From the NCBI RefSeq assembly GCF_007990775.1, contig NZ_BJXB01000009.1:124001-188000 (forward strand): a stretch of 64,000 nucleotides of DNA. The letters are read 5' to 3'. The DNA comes from Deinococcus cellulosilyticus NBRC 106333 = KACC 11606 (GTDB lineage: Bacteria; Deinococcota; Deinococci; Deinococcales; Deinococcaceae). The translations under genes and the position numbers were made by a program. The notes under the pieces are model-generated. The model worked only from the letters and a program-made list of their open reading frames with translations. It ran no database searches and was not told where the DNA came from. Position 1 is the first letter of the stretch. Each line of letters starts with the position of its first letter. Below, one piece after another: positions 27,004 to 35,636 of this stretch.

Positions 27004-28046
27004 GGATGCTCCTTGTCGGCGTCCGTCACCCGGACCACCACTTTGAGGACGTCTGGCAGGAGGTCAGCGTGGGTTTTGAAGGCCTGCTGCACTTCTGCCA
27101 GAGGGTAAATGTGAGACACAATCTCTTCAAGCTTGACCTGTCCGGTCTGGACCAGACGGATGCAGGCAGGGTAGGTGTGCTTCATGCGGCGGGCAAACAC
27201 CAGGGTCAGGCCTTTTCTGCGGGCCAGGGCGTGTTGCACTTCACAGCGGTCATCTCCGGGAATGCCCACCAGCACGAGCCTTGCTCCGGGTCTGCACAGT
27301 TCTGCACCCAGTTGCACAGCGCTTCCGGCCCATGCTGCCTCAAACACCACGTCATAATCGCCGCTCATGGTGTAAGAGGCTTCATGGGTGTCCGTTGCGC
27401 CCCACCCTTCAGCGGCTTTTCTGCGCCATGCCAGGGGTTCAATCACGGAAAGCTGGGTCACGCCAGAGAGGGAGAGCAGTTTCGTCAGCAGAAGCCCGAT
27501 GGGACCTGCGCCAATCACGGCCACCCGGTCTCCCACATCCACCTGACCCAGGCGCACGGCATGCAGGGCCACCCCCAGGGCTTCGAGAAGGGCTCCGGCA
27601 TCGTTGCTGACCTCATCCGGGAGGATGAAGCAGTTCTTTGCTGGAACGGTCAGGGTTTCCTGAAGGGCTCCGTGATGAGGGTACACACCCAGGAAGGTGT
27701 GGTGGGGGCACAGGTTGGGGTGCCCTTCCTCACACTGGCGGCAATGACCACAGGCCACATGAGGCTCCACCGCCACACGGTCTCCGACCCTGAGGGTCTG
27801 GTGGTCACCGGATCGGGTGCCACCTGCCACCTCGATCACCTCTCCACAGAACTCGTGCCCGAGGATCAGCGGGGTTTTGATGCTGGTGTCCCCGATCCGG
27901 TAATCCTGATACATGTGGATGTCGCTGCCGCACACGCCCACACTCAGCACCCTGATCCGCACTTCTCCAGTTCTCAGAAGCTGACGCTCAGGGGATGGAC
28001 CGACCTCGAAAGTCTCAGGGGCGGTCAGGTAGGCAGCCTGGGTCAT
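27000..28046 (-). CDS. Zinc-dependent polyol dehydrogenase (medium-chain family)
   Basis: This encodes 348 residues. Catalytic zinc ligands lie in GVCGSDIHMY and GHEFCGEV, and the structural zinc lobe CGHCRQCEEGHPNLC is complete. The Rossmann motif GAGPIGLL binds NAD(P). The nearest recognisable types are L-iditol, xylitol and arabitol dehydrogenases. Placement between the arabinanase and araB, with four-base overlaps on both sides, suggests oxidation of L-arabinitol or a related polyol (inference). It is not needed for the AraBAD route itself. Confidence 0.9.
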   Translation of the reverse strand: MTQAAYLTAPETFEVGPSPERQLLRTGEVRIRVLSVGVCGSDIHMYQDYRIGDTSIKTPLILGHEFCGEVIEVAGGTRSGDHQTLRVGDRVAVEPHVACGHCRQCEEGHPNLCPHHTFLGVYPHHGALQETLTVPAKNCFILPDEVSNDAGALLEALGVALHAVRLGQVDVGDRVAVIGAGPIGLLLTKLLSLSGVTQLSVIEPLAWRRKAAEGWGATDTHEASYTMSGDYDVVFEAAWAGSAVQLGAELCRPGARLVLVGIPGDDRCEVQHALARRKGLTLVFARRMKHTYPACIRLVQTGQVKLEEIVSHIYPLAEVQQAFKTHADLLPDVLKVVVRVTDADKEHP

Positions 28047-29053
28047 TGGGAGGCCTCGTAATCCTTGAGGTTCACTTCAGGCCAGCCATTGTCATCCCAC
28101 TGGAGTTCCGTCACCTGCAGGGTGATGGTGCCCATCAGGTCCCCGTCGTAGTAGTGGTGGGCCAGCAGGTAGCGGTTGCCATCCTGATACACAGACTGCC
28201 CGCCAGGACCCACAAAACGCCCGGTGGTTTCGAGCAGCAGGCTTCCGCCTCCGTTTGCCAGGTCATTGCCATTCTTGTCGAGGTACGGTCCAGTGATGGA
28301 TTTCGAGCGGCCCACCATCATCTTGTAGGTGCTGTCCAGACCCGCGCAGCAGCGGTCAAAGGACACGAACAGGTAGTAATACCCGTCCCGCTCGATCAGG
28401 GCAGGAGCTTCGATGGCCCCTCCCCCTCTGGAAGCCAGTTTGTAGAGCTCCTGGTTGCTTTCCAGCAAGAGGCCCGTTTTGGGGTCCAGTTCACGCATCT
28501 TGATGCCGTCCCAGAAGGAACCAAAAGCCAGCCAGGAGCGTCCATCGGAGGTGTCCAGTCGTGCAGGATCAATGGCGTTCCAGTTGTCGATGCCGGTCTT
28601 GCTGCGCAGCACCATCCCTTTGTCCTCCCACTGGTAATTGGGATTTTTGGGGTCCAGGGTGGTGTTGGTCAGCAGGCCCATGGCGCTCTCGTTGGTCCCA
28701 AAGTGACTGGCAGCGTAGTACAGGTAGTAAATGCCATCTTTGAAATACACTTCCGGGGCCCACAGATTGGGCACCACGAAGAGCTCAGGCATGATCCAGT
28801 CGGGTTTTTCAGGGAGCACCGTGCCCAGCTTCTCCCAGTTTTTCAGGTCCTTTGAGGCGCGGATCTGGATGTTGCCGTTGCCGTAATACTCGTCTCCGGT
28901 GGAGAACACGTAGTAGGTGTCTCCGTCTTTGTAGAGCCCGGGGTCGTGGGCTCCGAGGTCTCCAGTCAGTCCCTGCATGTGTCCAATTCCTCCGAGCATG
29001 AGTGCGGAAAGCACCCCGAAGATTTTCAAACCCTGTTTCTGCCATCCGATCAT
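28043..29053 (-). CDS. Secreted GH43 endo-arabinanase
   Basis: This encodes 336 residues from ATG 29053, with GAGG about 8 bases upstream; a GTG three codons earlier is less likely. An N-terminal hydrophobic stretch (IFGVLSALMLGGIG) looks like a signal peptide without a lipobox. The GH43 propeller carries its three acids in GAHDPGLYK, NAIDPARL and IEAPALIE. WAPEVYFKDGIYYLYYAAS is shared with the GH43-CBM13 enzyme at 21491, to which it is clearly related. It should attack alpha-1,5-arabinan outside the cell. It lies 10 bases after the GH51 gene. Confidence 0.92.
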   Translation of the reverse strand: MIGWQKQGLKIFGVLSALMLGGIGHMQGLTGDLGAHDPGLYKDGDTYYVFSTGDEYYGNGNIQIRASKDLKNWEKLGTVLPEKPDWIMPELFVVPNLWAPEVYFKDGIYYLYYAASHFGTNESAMGLLTNTTLDPKNPNYQWEDKGMVLRSKTGIDNWNAIDPARLDTSDGRSWLAFGSFWDGIKMRELDPKTGLLLESNQELYKLASRGGGAIEAPALIERDGYYYLFVSFDRCCAGLDSTYKMMVGRSKSITGPYLDKNGNDLANGGGSLLLETTGRFVGPGGQSVYQDGNRYLLAHHYYDGDLMGTITLQVTELQWDDNGWPEVNLKDYEASQ

Positions 29054-29063
29054 GGGGATCACC

Positions 29064-30554
29064 TCAGTAGTCCAGCACCACTGCCGAAAAGGACAGGGCA
29101 GGAAGCTTCAGCACGAGTTTGCCGTCTTTGATCTCCCCTGCTTCAATCGTCTGCAGGGTGAGCTTTTCAGGCTCCTCGAAGGAGTTGTGGGCTTTGGGGT
29201 CGCTGCCAGCAAGCTGGTGGGCCACGCGCACGGAAGTGGGAACACGGCCCTGAAAGACGATTTCGGTTTCGAGTTCTTCATCCTGGCTGCGGTTGACCAG
29301 AAAAACAGCCCCTTCGTTCTGGCTGGCATCAAAACTGGCACTGGCATCGAGCAGGTTCACGAGGCCGTGTTTTTTCGTCTCGTACTGGTCGGAGGCCACA
29401 TGCAGGCTGAGCGCCTGACCAGAAGCGTGTTTGCTGAACACCAGGAAAGGATAATAGATGGTCTGTTTGAACATGCCATCCCGTCTGGTCATGATGGGAG
29501 CGATCACATTGACAACCTGTGCGATGGAGGCCATCTTCAGCACATTGCTGTGCTTCAGGAAGACATTCATCCACTGGGCCACCACCAGCGCATCTTCAAG
29601 GTTGTAGACCTCTTCCAGGATGTGGGGGGCCTGCTGCCACTCGCCGTTGCCGTTCATTTCGCGGTACCAGACGTTCCATTCATCCCAGGAGAGGAACACG
29701 TCTTTCTGGCTGCGTTTCTTGGCTTTCACGTAACGGATGGTGGCGGCCAGGGTTTGCAGGTGGTCTTCGAATTCACGGGTATAGGCGAGGTAACTGGCAG
29801 TGTCCTCCTCCCGGTTGCTGGCATAGTAGTGCATCGAGAGGTAATCGATCTGGTCCCAGGTCTCTTCCAGCACGATGCGGTCCCACTCGGGGTAGGAGTT
29901 CATGAGGCTGGAGGAGGAACCGCAGGCAATCAGTTGAATGGAAGGATCGATCAGCTTCATGGCCTTTGCAGCCTGCACGGCTTTCTTACTGTAATCCTCT
30001 GCAGAAAGCTGTCCCACCTGCCAGGGACCATCCATCTCGTTCCCCAGACACCAGAACTTCACACCATAAGGTTTTTCAGCACCGTTTTTGATGCGCAGGT
30101 CGCTGTAATGGGTGCCGCCTTCGAGGTTGCAGTATTCGACGATGTTGGCCGCGTCCTGAATACTTCCGGTGCCCAGGTTCACGGCCATCATGGGTTCGGT
30201 TTTCAGTTCAGCGCAGACCTTCATGAATTCATCCGTGCCAAACTGGTTGGTTTCGATGCTCCTCCAGGCCAGATCGCGCTTGACCGGGCGGTTTTCCCTG
30301 GGGCCAATTCCGTCTTCCCAGTTGTACCCTGACACGAAGTTGCCCCCGGGGTAACGGATGGAACGGAAATTGAGTTCCTTCAGGGCGTCCATCACATCCC
30401 TGCGGATGCCGTTCTCGTCGCTCAGAGGGCTTTGGGGGTCGTAGATGCCCTCGTAGATGCAGCGGCCCATGTGCTCGGCGAATCCACCAAAGATGTAGTG
30501 GCTGATTTCGCTGATGGTTCTGTGGGTGTCAAGAAGAATCTGGGCTTTTTTCAT
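29064..30554 (-). CDS. GH51 alpha-L-arabinofuranosidase
   Basis: This encodes 496 residues with no signal peptide. The acid/base Glu is in WCLGNEMDGPWQ and the nucleophile Glu in SWDEWNVWYRE; SIRYPGGNFVSGYNWEDG is the GH51 N-terminal signature. It releases L-arabinose from imported arabino-oligosaccharides in the cytoplasm. AGGA lies near the ATG. It follows the transporter genes after a 131-base gap that holds a modest hairpin (GCAGGAG/CTCCTGC, about 30636-30665), which could lower expression of the downstream enzymes. Confidence 0.95.
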   Translation of the reverse strand: MKKAQILLDTHRTISEISHYIFGGFAEHMGRCIYEGIYDPQSPLSDENGIRRDVMDALKELNFRSIRYPGGNFVSGYNWEDGIGPRENRPVKRDLAWRSIETNQFGTDEFMKVCAELKTEPMMAVNLGTGSIQDAANIVEYCNLEGGTHYSDLRIKNGAEKPYGVKFWCLGNEMDGPWQVGQLSAEDYSKKAVQAAKAMKLIDPSIQLIACGSSSSLMNSYPEWDRIVLEETWDQIDYLSMHYYASNREEDTASYLAYTREFEDHLQTLAATIRYVKAKKRSQKDVFLSWDEWNVWYREMNGNGEWQQAPHILEEVYNLEDALVVAQWMNVFLKHSNVLKMASIAQVVNVIAPIMTRRDGMFKQTIYYPFLVFSKHASGQALSLHVASDQYETKKHGLVNLLDASASFDASQNEGAVFLVNRSQDEELETEIVFQGRVPTSVRVAHQLAGSDPKAHNSFEEPEKLTLQTIEAGEIKDGKLVLKLPALSFSAVVLDY

Positions 30555-30685
30555 GGCGGGTCCTTTCAGGAATGGATCAAATCAAAACTTCGCTCTGGTT
30601 TTGTGTTTCTCAAAAAAGGAGGGCTTGAGGTTTTGCAGGAGCTCCAGGAGGGGAACTCCTGCACAGGAAGGGAAGAAGTGAGGAT

Positions 30686-31540
30686 TTACTCTTTGAGGCC
30701 CGTCAGCGTCATGCCCTGTTCGATGTACTTCTGGGCGAAGACGTACACCAGCAGCACAGGAATGGCGGTGATGGTGGCACCGGCCATCAGTTTGCCGTAC
30801 TCGATGCCGTAACGCATGGTGAAGTTGCCAATCCCGACGGGCAGGGTGAGCATGTCGCCGTGCACCATGAATTGCGGCCAGAGGTAGTTGTTCCAGGCCC
30901 CCAGGAAGGAGAACACCCCAAGGGTGACCAGGGCCGGAACGGACAGGGGGAGCAGGATTCGGAAGAAGATCACCAGGCTGTTCGCGCCGTCCAGACGTGC
31001 GGCCTCTTCAAGTTCCACCGGAATCGAGGAGAAGAACTGCCGCATCATGAAGACCCCGAACACATTTGCAACACCAGGCCAGATCAACACGTGGTAAGAG
31101 TCGATCCAGTTGAAGTCGATCATCATGATGTAGAGCGGAATCAGGGTGACGATGTTGGGGATCATCATGCTGGCGAGCAGGAACCAGAACCACTGTTCAC
31201 GGCCTTTGAACTTCATGCGGGCAAAGGGGTAGGCGGTCAGGCAGGCCACGAACAGGTGGGCCACCGTGTAGGCCACCGAGGTGAAGAGTGAGTTCCAGGC
31301 CCACCTCAGGATGTTGGCATCCGGGGTGTTGAGGATGATGTTGAAGTTCTCCAGGGTGGGGTTGGCCGGGAACCACTGCACAGGCTGGGCAATCGCATCA
31401 CCGTCTGTTTTGAAGGCGGTGGTGACCATCCAGTACAGGGGGGCCAGAAAGATCAGGGCCTGAATGCACAGGAGCACGAAACGCAGGGTGTCTTTGGGGA
31501 GTCGAAAGCCTGGGGTTTTCTTGGGTGCCTGGACGGTCAT
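30686..31540 (-). CDS. ABC arabinan-oligosaccharide permease, AraQ-like
   Basis: This encodes 284 residues with about six membrane helices and the EAA loop EAARLDGANSLVIFFRILLP. It is the MalG-type half of a CUT1 importer. It begins one base after the stop of the partner permease. AraQ is its likely counterpart in Bacillus, judged mainly from context. No ATPase gene follows. Confidence 0.92.
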   Translation of the reverse strand: MTVQAPKKTPGFRLPKDTLRFVLLCIQALIFLAPLYWMVTTAFKTDGDAIAQPVQWFPANPTLENFNIILNTPDANILRWAWNSLFTSVAYTVAHLFVACLTAYPFARMKFKGREQWFWFLLASMMIPNIVTLIPLYIMMIDFNWIDSYHVLIWPGVANVFGVFMMRQFFSSIPVELEEAARLDGANSLVIFFRILLPLSVPALVTLGVFSFLGAWNNYLWPQFMVHGDMLTLPVGIGNFTMRYGIEYGKLMAGATITAIPVLLVYVFAQKYIEQGMTLTGLKE

Positions 31541-31541
31541 G

Positions 31542-32492
31542 TCAATTCCCCCTGCTGCGGGTCACGTCTTTGGCCATCATGCGGAACTGGATCACGGTGA
31601 AGACCAGCATGATCAGTCCAAACACAAAGGACATGGCGGTGGCGCTTGAGAACTGGTTGTTGGTGAAGCCTTCCTCGGTGATGTAGTGAATCACCGACTG
31701 GGTCGAGCGGCTCGGTCCCCCGTTGGTCATCAGGACGCTCTGGCCGTACAGGTTGAAGGAGGCCAGCACGGTGGTGACTGCAACAAAGAGGGTGGTGGGT
31801 TGCAGGAGGGGCAGGGTGATGTGCCAGAACTTCTGGAATCCGTTGGCCCCGTCAAGCTCGGCAGCCTCGTAGTAGCTCTGGGAGATGCCACTCATGGCTG
31901 CGAGGTACAGGTTCATGTTGAAACCCACTGTCCACCAGATGGTTGCGATCACGATGGGAAGCCAGACGATGTTCTCGTCGGTCATGTAGTTGATGATCGG
32001 GAGGTTGAACACGTCCCGCCGGACCACGTTGACCAGACCGTTGCCGTTGTCGAAGACCCAGCGCCACAAAATGGCGACCACGGAAACCGAGAGGATGCCA
32101 GGAGAGAAGAACACGGTGCGGAAAAACCCTCTGAACAAAATGGGTTTCTGAAGTTGCACTGCCAGCAGAAGGGCGACCACCACCAGGGCAGGAACGCTCC
32201 ATGCCACGAAGATGCAGGTGTTGACCACGCTCTTCCAGAAAAACTGAGCCTGAATTTTATTGGGGTCAAAAAGGTTGGTGTAGAACTCCAGGCCCACGTA
32301 GGGACTGATGGTGTTGAGGGGGTCCCAGCGGTGCATGCTGACCCACACCCCGTAGCCGATCGGGTAAACGAAGAACACGAAGAACAGAATGGCGTGGGGA
32401 ACCAGATACAGGTAGGGAACCAGCGGATTGGACTCGTTCAGCGCGAAGATGCTGCGCTTGGTCGCTGTGGGCTTGGTGGCGGTTTTCAGCAT
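31542..32492 (-). CDS. ABC arabinan-oligosaccharide permease, AraP-like
   Basis: This encodes 316 residues with AAGGAGGAG upstream of the ATG. It has about six membrane helices beginning at YLYLVPHAILFFVFFVYPIG and the EAA loop EAAELDGANGFQKFWHITLP. It is the MalF-type half of the importer and is followed directly by the AraQ-like gene. Confidence 0.93.
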   Translation of the reverse strand: MLKTATKPTATKRSIFALNESNPLVPYLYLVPHAILFFVFFVYPIGYGVWVSMHRWDPLNTISPYVGLEFYTNLFDPNKIQAQFFWKSVVNTCIFVAWSVPALVVVALLLAVQLQKPILFRGFFRTVFFSPGILSVSVVAILWRWVFDNGNGLVNVVRRDVFNLPIINYMTDENIVWLPIVIATIWWTVGFNMNLYLAAMSGISQSYYEAAELDGANGFQKFWHITLPLLQPTTLFVAVTTVLASFNLYGQSVLMTNGGPSRSTQSVIHYITEEGFTNNQFSSATAMSFVFGLIMLVFTVIQFRMMAKDVTRSRGN

Positions 32493-32563
32493 CCTTCTCC
32501 TCCTTCAGGCTCGGGTCCCCTGGGCCAGACTCATCCCAGGGGACCTTGCACCTGGCTGGTTTC

Positions 32564-33871
32564 TTAGAGGCCCAGGCTCTGGCGGGCTTCGTTCACGTTC
32601 TTCTGGGCTTCTTTCACACCATCATTGAGGGCGTCCTGCACGGATTTCTTGCCCAGGATGGCGTTCTCAACGGCCAGGAACATGGCGTTCTGCACCTGAT
32701 CCACCCAGGGCCATCCGGTGGGGATGTAGATGTTTTTCAGGTTGTTCTTGATGGGAGCGAAGGGGTTCTTGGCATAACGGGGATCATTGGCAACCGCAGG
32801 CTGGGTGGGGAGCGCACCGGATTCGGTGAAAGCCAGCATCTGCTCCTTGTCGGTCATGAAGCGGATGAATTCCAGAGCAGCGGCGCGTTTGTTGGCGTCA
32901 TAACTGTCCTTCTGGCGGGGCAGCACGAGGTGGGTGTGGGCGCCCCATGCGGCGGGTTTGCTGCCCAGTGCAGGGGGGAAGGCAACGCCGAGTTTGATGT
33001 TCTTGGCGTCACTGTAGAAGTTGTACATCCAGGCCCCGTTGGTGTTGAAGCAGCTCTTGCCTCCACGGAAGTCGGCAATGGCGGTGTCGTCGGTGAGTTT
33101 GGCAGGTGAGACCTGGTACTTGTTCACGAAATCGACGTAGGTCTGAATGGCCTTGACGGCTTCAGGGCTGTTGAAGTCAGGGTTGAAGTCCTTGTCTACA
33201 GTGTTGCCACCGAAGCTGCGCACTGCACCATATGCAGTGAAGAGTGCTCCTGCTGCGTTGTGGGACACCCCCCAGCCGTAAGTCGCGAGTTTGGCCTGAT
33301 CGAATCCGGCTTCACCGGGCTTCTTGCCGTTCTGGTCCACGGTGCACTTCTGGGCTGCGGCCAGGAACTCCTTGTAGGTCTTGGGCAGCTTCTTGATGCC
33401 GTATTTGTCGAGCAGGTTCTGGTTGTAGAACATCACCACAGACACTTGGCTGAAGGGAATCCCGTAGACCTTGCCCTTGGAGGTGCCCCCTGTCCAGAGG
33501 TTCTTGTAGTAGTTGCTGGACTTGATGCCCAGTTTTTTGATGTCCGCAGAGGTGATTTCAGCAACGGCGTTTTTGGCCACGAAGTTGTTGATCACGTTTT
33601 CAGTCATGGCAAGCACATCGGGAGCTTTGCCTGCGGCCACCAGGGGGCCAATTTGCTGGTAGGTGGTGCCCCAGGCCACTGCGCTGGCCTTCACATTGAT
33701 GTTGGGGTGGCTCTCGTTGAATTTCTTGACGAGGTTTTCCATGTCAATGCGGTCAGAGGCGGTGTAGCCGTGAATGAAGGTCAGTTCCACTTTCGGTCCG
33801 CTGTAGGTGTTTTCGGCGGCGAAGGCGGAGGCACTCAGCAGGCAGCTCAAAACGATGATGCTTCTTTTCAT
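32564..33871 (-). CDS. ABC arabinan-oligosaccharide-binding protein, AraN-like
   Basis: This encodes 435 residues with AAGGAG before the ATG. A Sec signal peptide (MKRSIIVLSCLLSASAFAA) precedes a family 1 solute-binding fold with APDVLAMTENVINNF, VVMFYNQNLLDKYG and RAAALEFIRFMTDKEQ. Cys residues near C230 and C291 of the precursor are unremarkable. It is the first gene of the 10.7-kb arabinan operon. Its promoter is overlapped by a LacI-type operator, so synthesis is probably induced by L-arabinose or arabino-oligosaccharides. Confidence 0.93.
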   Translation of the reverse strand: MKRSIIVLSCLLSASAFAAENTYSGPKVELTFIHGYTASDRIDMENLVKKFNESHPNINVKASAVAWGTTYQQIGPLVAAGKAPDVLAMTENVINNFVAKNAVAEITSADIKKLGIKSSNYYKNLWTGGTSKGKVYGIPFSQVSVVMFYNQNLLDKYGIKKLPKTYKEFLAAAQKCTVDQNGKKPGEAGFDQAKLATYGWGVSHNAAGALFTAYGAVRSFGGNTVDKDFNPDFNSPEAVKAIQTYVDFVNKYQVSPAKLTDDTAIADFRGGKSCFNTNGAWMYNFYSDAKNIKLGVAFPPALGSKPAAWGAHTHLVLPRQKDSYDANKRAAALEFIRFMTDKEQMLAFTESGALPTQPAVANDPRYAKNPFAPIKNNLKNIYIPTGWPWVDQVQNAMFLAVENAILGKKSVQDALNDGVKEAQKNVNEARQSLGL

Positions 33872-33957
33872 AACTCTCTCTCCTTGGGGTGTGAGGCCAC
33901 CAGATGAGCATCAAAGGCAAAAAAGACGTTGTGAGGACAGCCTTCGGGTCTCTCATG

Positions 33958-33971
33958 TGTTAGCGATCACA
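33958..33971. promoter_or_regulatory. LacI-family operator, arabinan operon site 2
   Basis: TGTTAGCGATCACA matches the TGTKA-N4-TMACA pattern. Its centre is 32 bases (about three helix turns) from the site at 33990, in the leader before the binding-protein gene. Confidence 0.75.
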
Positions 33972-33989
33972 TTGATTGTGGTTTCCTTC

Positions 33990-34003
33990 TGTGAACGATC
34001 ACA
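33990..34003. promoter_or_regulatory. LacI-family operator, arabinan operon site 1
   Basis: TGTGAACGATCACA is a near-perfect palindrome. It begins directly after the -10 box of the minus-strand promoter, covering the probable transcription start. Confidence 0.8.
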
Positions 34004-34032
34004 GACTAGCACCTTTCTGGACCCCCTGTCAA
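34003..34032 (-). promoter_or_regulatory. Promoter of the arabinan operon
   Basis: TTGACA (34027-34032), 18-base spacer, TAGTCT (34003-34008). It is divergent from the regulator promoter. Confidence 0.8.
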
Positions 34033-34280
34033 CAGGATCAGGGGCACAGGCTTCAGGTGAAGTCTTCATGCATTTCAGAATTGATGGATGCTTTTCCAGA
34101 CGCATGTCTTTGTTCTGTAAAAGGCAAAAGCCCAGGGCAGGATGTTGAAGATGGGGGCTTCATGCACGGGATGTGATGGGCCAGAACTTCAAACATTTGA
34201 GTGGAAAAAGGGTGTGATGCGCTGTCACCCATCCACCCCACCACAAGGAGGCACATCTGCTTCCTGCTGAAATGCGTTTG

Positions 34281-34305
34281 AAAACCATCTGAAAGATGGT
34301 TTTTT
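34281..34305. terminator. Terminator-like hairpin between divergent promoters
   Basis: AAAACCATCT-gaa-AGATGGTTTT with T residues on both strands. It may insulate the two divergent units; no gene was recognised in 34033-34340. Confidence 0.6.
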
Positions 34306-34342
34306 CTGGACAACTCTGGTCTGAATCCATTTGTGCGCGATC

Positions 34343-34371
34343 TTGACGAAGCTTCGACAAGCCGTTACAGT
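34343..34371 (+). promoter_or_regulatory. Promoter of the LacI-family regulator gene
   Basis: TTGACG (34343-34348), 17-base spacer, TACAGT (34366-34371), followed two bases later by the operator at 34374. Confidence 0.75.
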
Positions 34372-34373
34372 TG

Positions 34374-34387
34374 TGTTATCGCTCACT
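34374..34387. promoter_or_regulatory. LacI-family operator at the regulator's own promoter
   Basis: TGTTATCGCTCACT is one mismatch from the TGTKA-N4-TMACA pattern, at its last base. Its position just after the -10 suggests autorepression. Confidence 0.65.
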
Positions 34388-34460
34388 TCGCTGTCACATT
34401 TTCCAGGTGAGCTGCAACCTGCACAGCAGACGTTCGCAGTGTTGGTTCACAGGAGCAACC

Positions 34461-35477
34461 ATGAGCAGCCAGCCCCACAAACCTGCTGTCATCACCGACG
34501 TGGCAAAACTTGCCGGGGTCTCTCACCAGACCGTCTCCAGGGTGCTCAACAAGCATCCCAGCGTCTCGGAACACACCCGCAAAAAAGTCCTGGAAGCCAT
34601 CCAGGAGCTCGATTACCGCCCCAATCAGACCGCACGCAGTCTGGTGACCCGCAAGACCTCCACCATCGGGGTGGTGAGCTGTGGATCATCACAATATGGC
34701 CCCTCCCAGATGGTTTACGGCATCGAACAGGCCGCCAGGGATGCCGGGTACCATGTCATCATCACCAACATCACCGAACTGACCCGCGACCAGATCACCG
34801 AGGGCATCGAGCACCTGATGATGCAACAGGTGGACGGCATCATCCTGATCACCCCCCTGATTGTGAATGTCAACGAGATCAAAGACCTGCTTCCCAACGT
34901 GCCCTACGTGCTGATTGACGCCCCCTGGGGCATTGACCTCCCCACCGTGATGATTGATCAGGTGTCCGGGGGCCGCAAGATGATCCGCCATGTGCTGGAC
35001 CTGGGCCACCGTGACATTGCTTTCATCACCGGACCCATGCACTGGTGCGATGCCAAATACCGCCTGGAAGGCTGGCAGCACGAAATGCAGACCGAGAACC
35101 TCCCGATGGATCTGGTCATCGAAAGCGACTGGAGTGCAGATGGGGGTTACGCTGCAACCCAGAAACTGCTGAAAGGGGGCCACAAGTTCACAGCGATTGT
35201 GGCGGCCAACGACCAGATGGCGCTCGGAGCCATCCATGCCCTCAAAGATGCAGGCATCCGGGTGCCCGATCAGGTGTCCATCGTGGGTTTCGATGACATC
35301 CCTGAAGCCGCCCACTTCGATCCTCCCCTCACCACCATGCGCCAGAATTTTCCCCTGCTGGGCAAACGGGGCGTGACCCACCTGCTGGAACGCCTGAATG
35401 ATCCACAGATTGACGTGCACCAGAGCCTCATTCAGGCCCAGATTGTGGTGCGAAAAAGCGTCAAGAACCTGGTGTAG
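34461..35477 (+). CDS. LacI-family transcriptional regulator of arabinan use
   Basis: This encodes 338 residues from ATG 34461, with AGGAG five bases upstream; the frame is open earlier but that part is promoter. The N-terminal helix-turn-helix and hinge are clear (ITDVAKLAGVSHQTVSRVLN, then YRPNQTARSLVT). A periplasmic-binding-protein-like effector domain follows with AIVAANDQMALGAIHALKDAG and VSIVGFDDIPEA. It probably binds L-arabinose or a derivative. Matching operators occur at its own promoter, at the divergent arabinan operon and at the GH43 gene at 38645. Confidence 0.95.
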   Translation: MSSQPHKPAVITDVAKLAGVSHQTVSRVLNKHPSVSEHTRKKVLEAIQELDYRPNQTARSLVTRKTSTIGVVSCGSSQYGPSQMVYGIEQAARDAGYHVIITNITELTRDQITEGIEHLMMQQVDGIILITPLIVNVNEIKDLLPNVPYVLIDAPWGIDLPTVMIDQVSGGRKMIRHVLDLGHRDIAFITGPMHWCDAKYRLEGWQHEMQTENLPMDLVIESDWSADGGYAATQKLLKGGHKFTAIVAANDQMALGAIHALKDAGIRVPDQVSIVGFDDIPEAAHFDPPLTTMRQNFPLLGKRGVTHLLERLNDPQIDVHQSLIQAQIVVRKSVKNLV

Positions 35478-35480
35478 CAA

Positions 35481-35491
35481 GTTCACAGTTC
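35481..35491. repeat. Simple repeat unit GTTCACAGTTC
   Basis: GTTCACAGTTC matches the inverse of the tandem TGTGAACTGTGAACTG at 35640-35655. Together they flank about 150 bases after the regulator gene. Confidence 0.45.
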
Positions 35492-35524
35492 AAAGCGAGT
35501 CCCTGCTTCAGAGGACTCGCTTTT
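35492..35524 (+). terminator. Terminator of the regulator gene
   Basis: AAAGCGAGTCC-N10-GGACTCGCTTT followed by T residues. Confidence 0.88.
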
Positions 35525-35636
35525 GATTCATGGTCCAGATGACATGATGCTGGCCCCGACACAGTCGAAAATGAGTTCATGTGGCCTCCAAAAAAGTCTG
35601 ATCGCAAAGCAGGTTTTTCCCGACCTCTGTCTCTGT

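Noticed and set aside
29490..29520. A CGATCACA sequence resembling the LacI-family operator half site
   Set aside because: It is inside the GH51 coding region, only one half matches, and there is no promoter beside it.
30636..30665. Hairpin before the GH51 gene as a full terminator
   Set aside because: The stem is only seven bases and no T tract follows, so an attenuating effect is the most that can be claimed.
34053..34313. Small open frames between the divergent arabinan promoters
   Set aside because: No start signals or family features. The stretch is better explained as regulatory DNA with a terminator-like hairpin.
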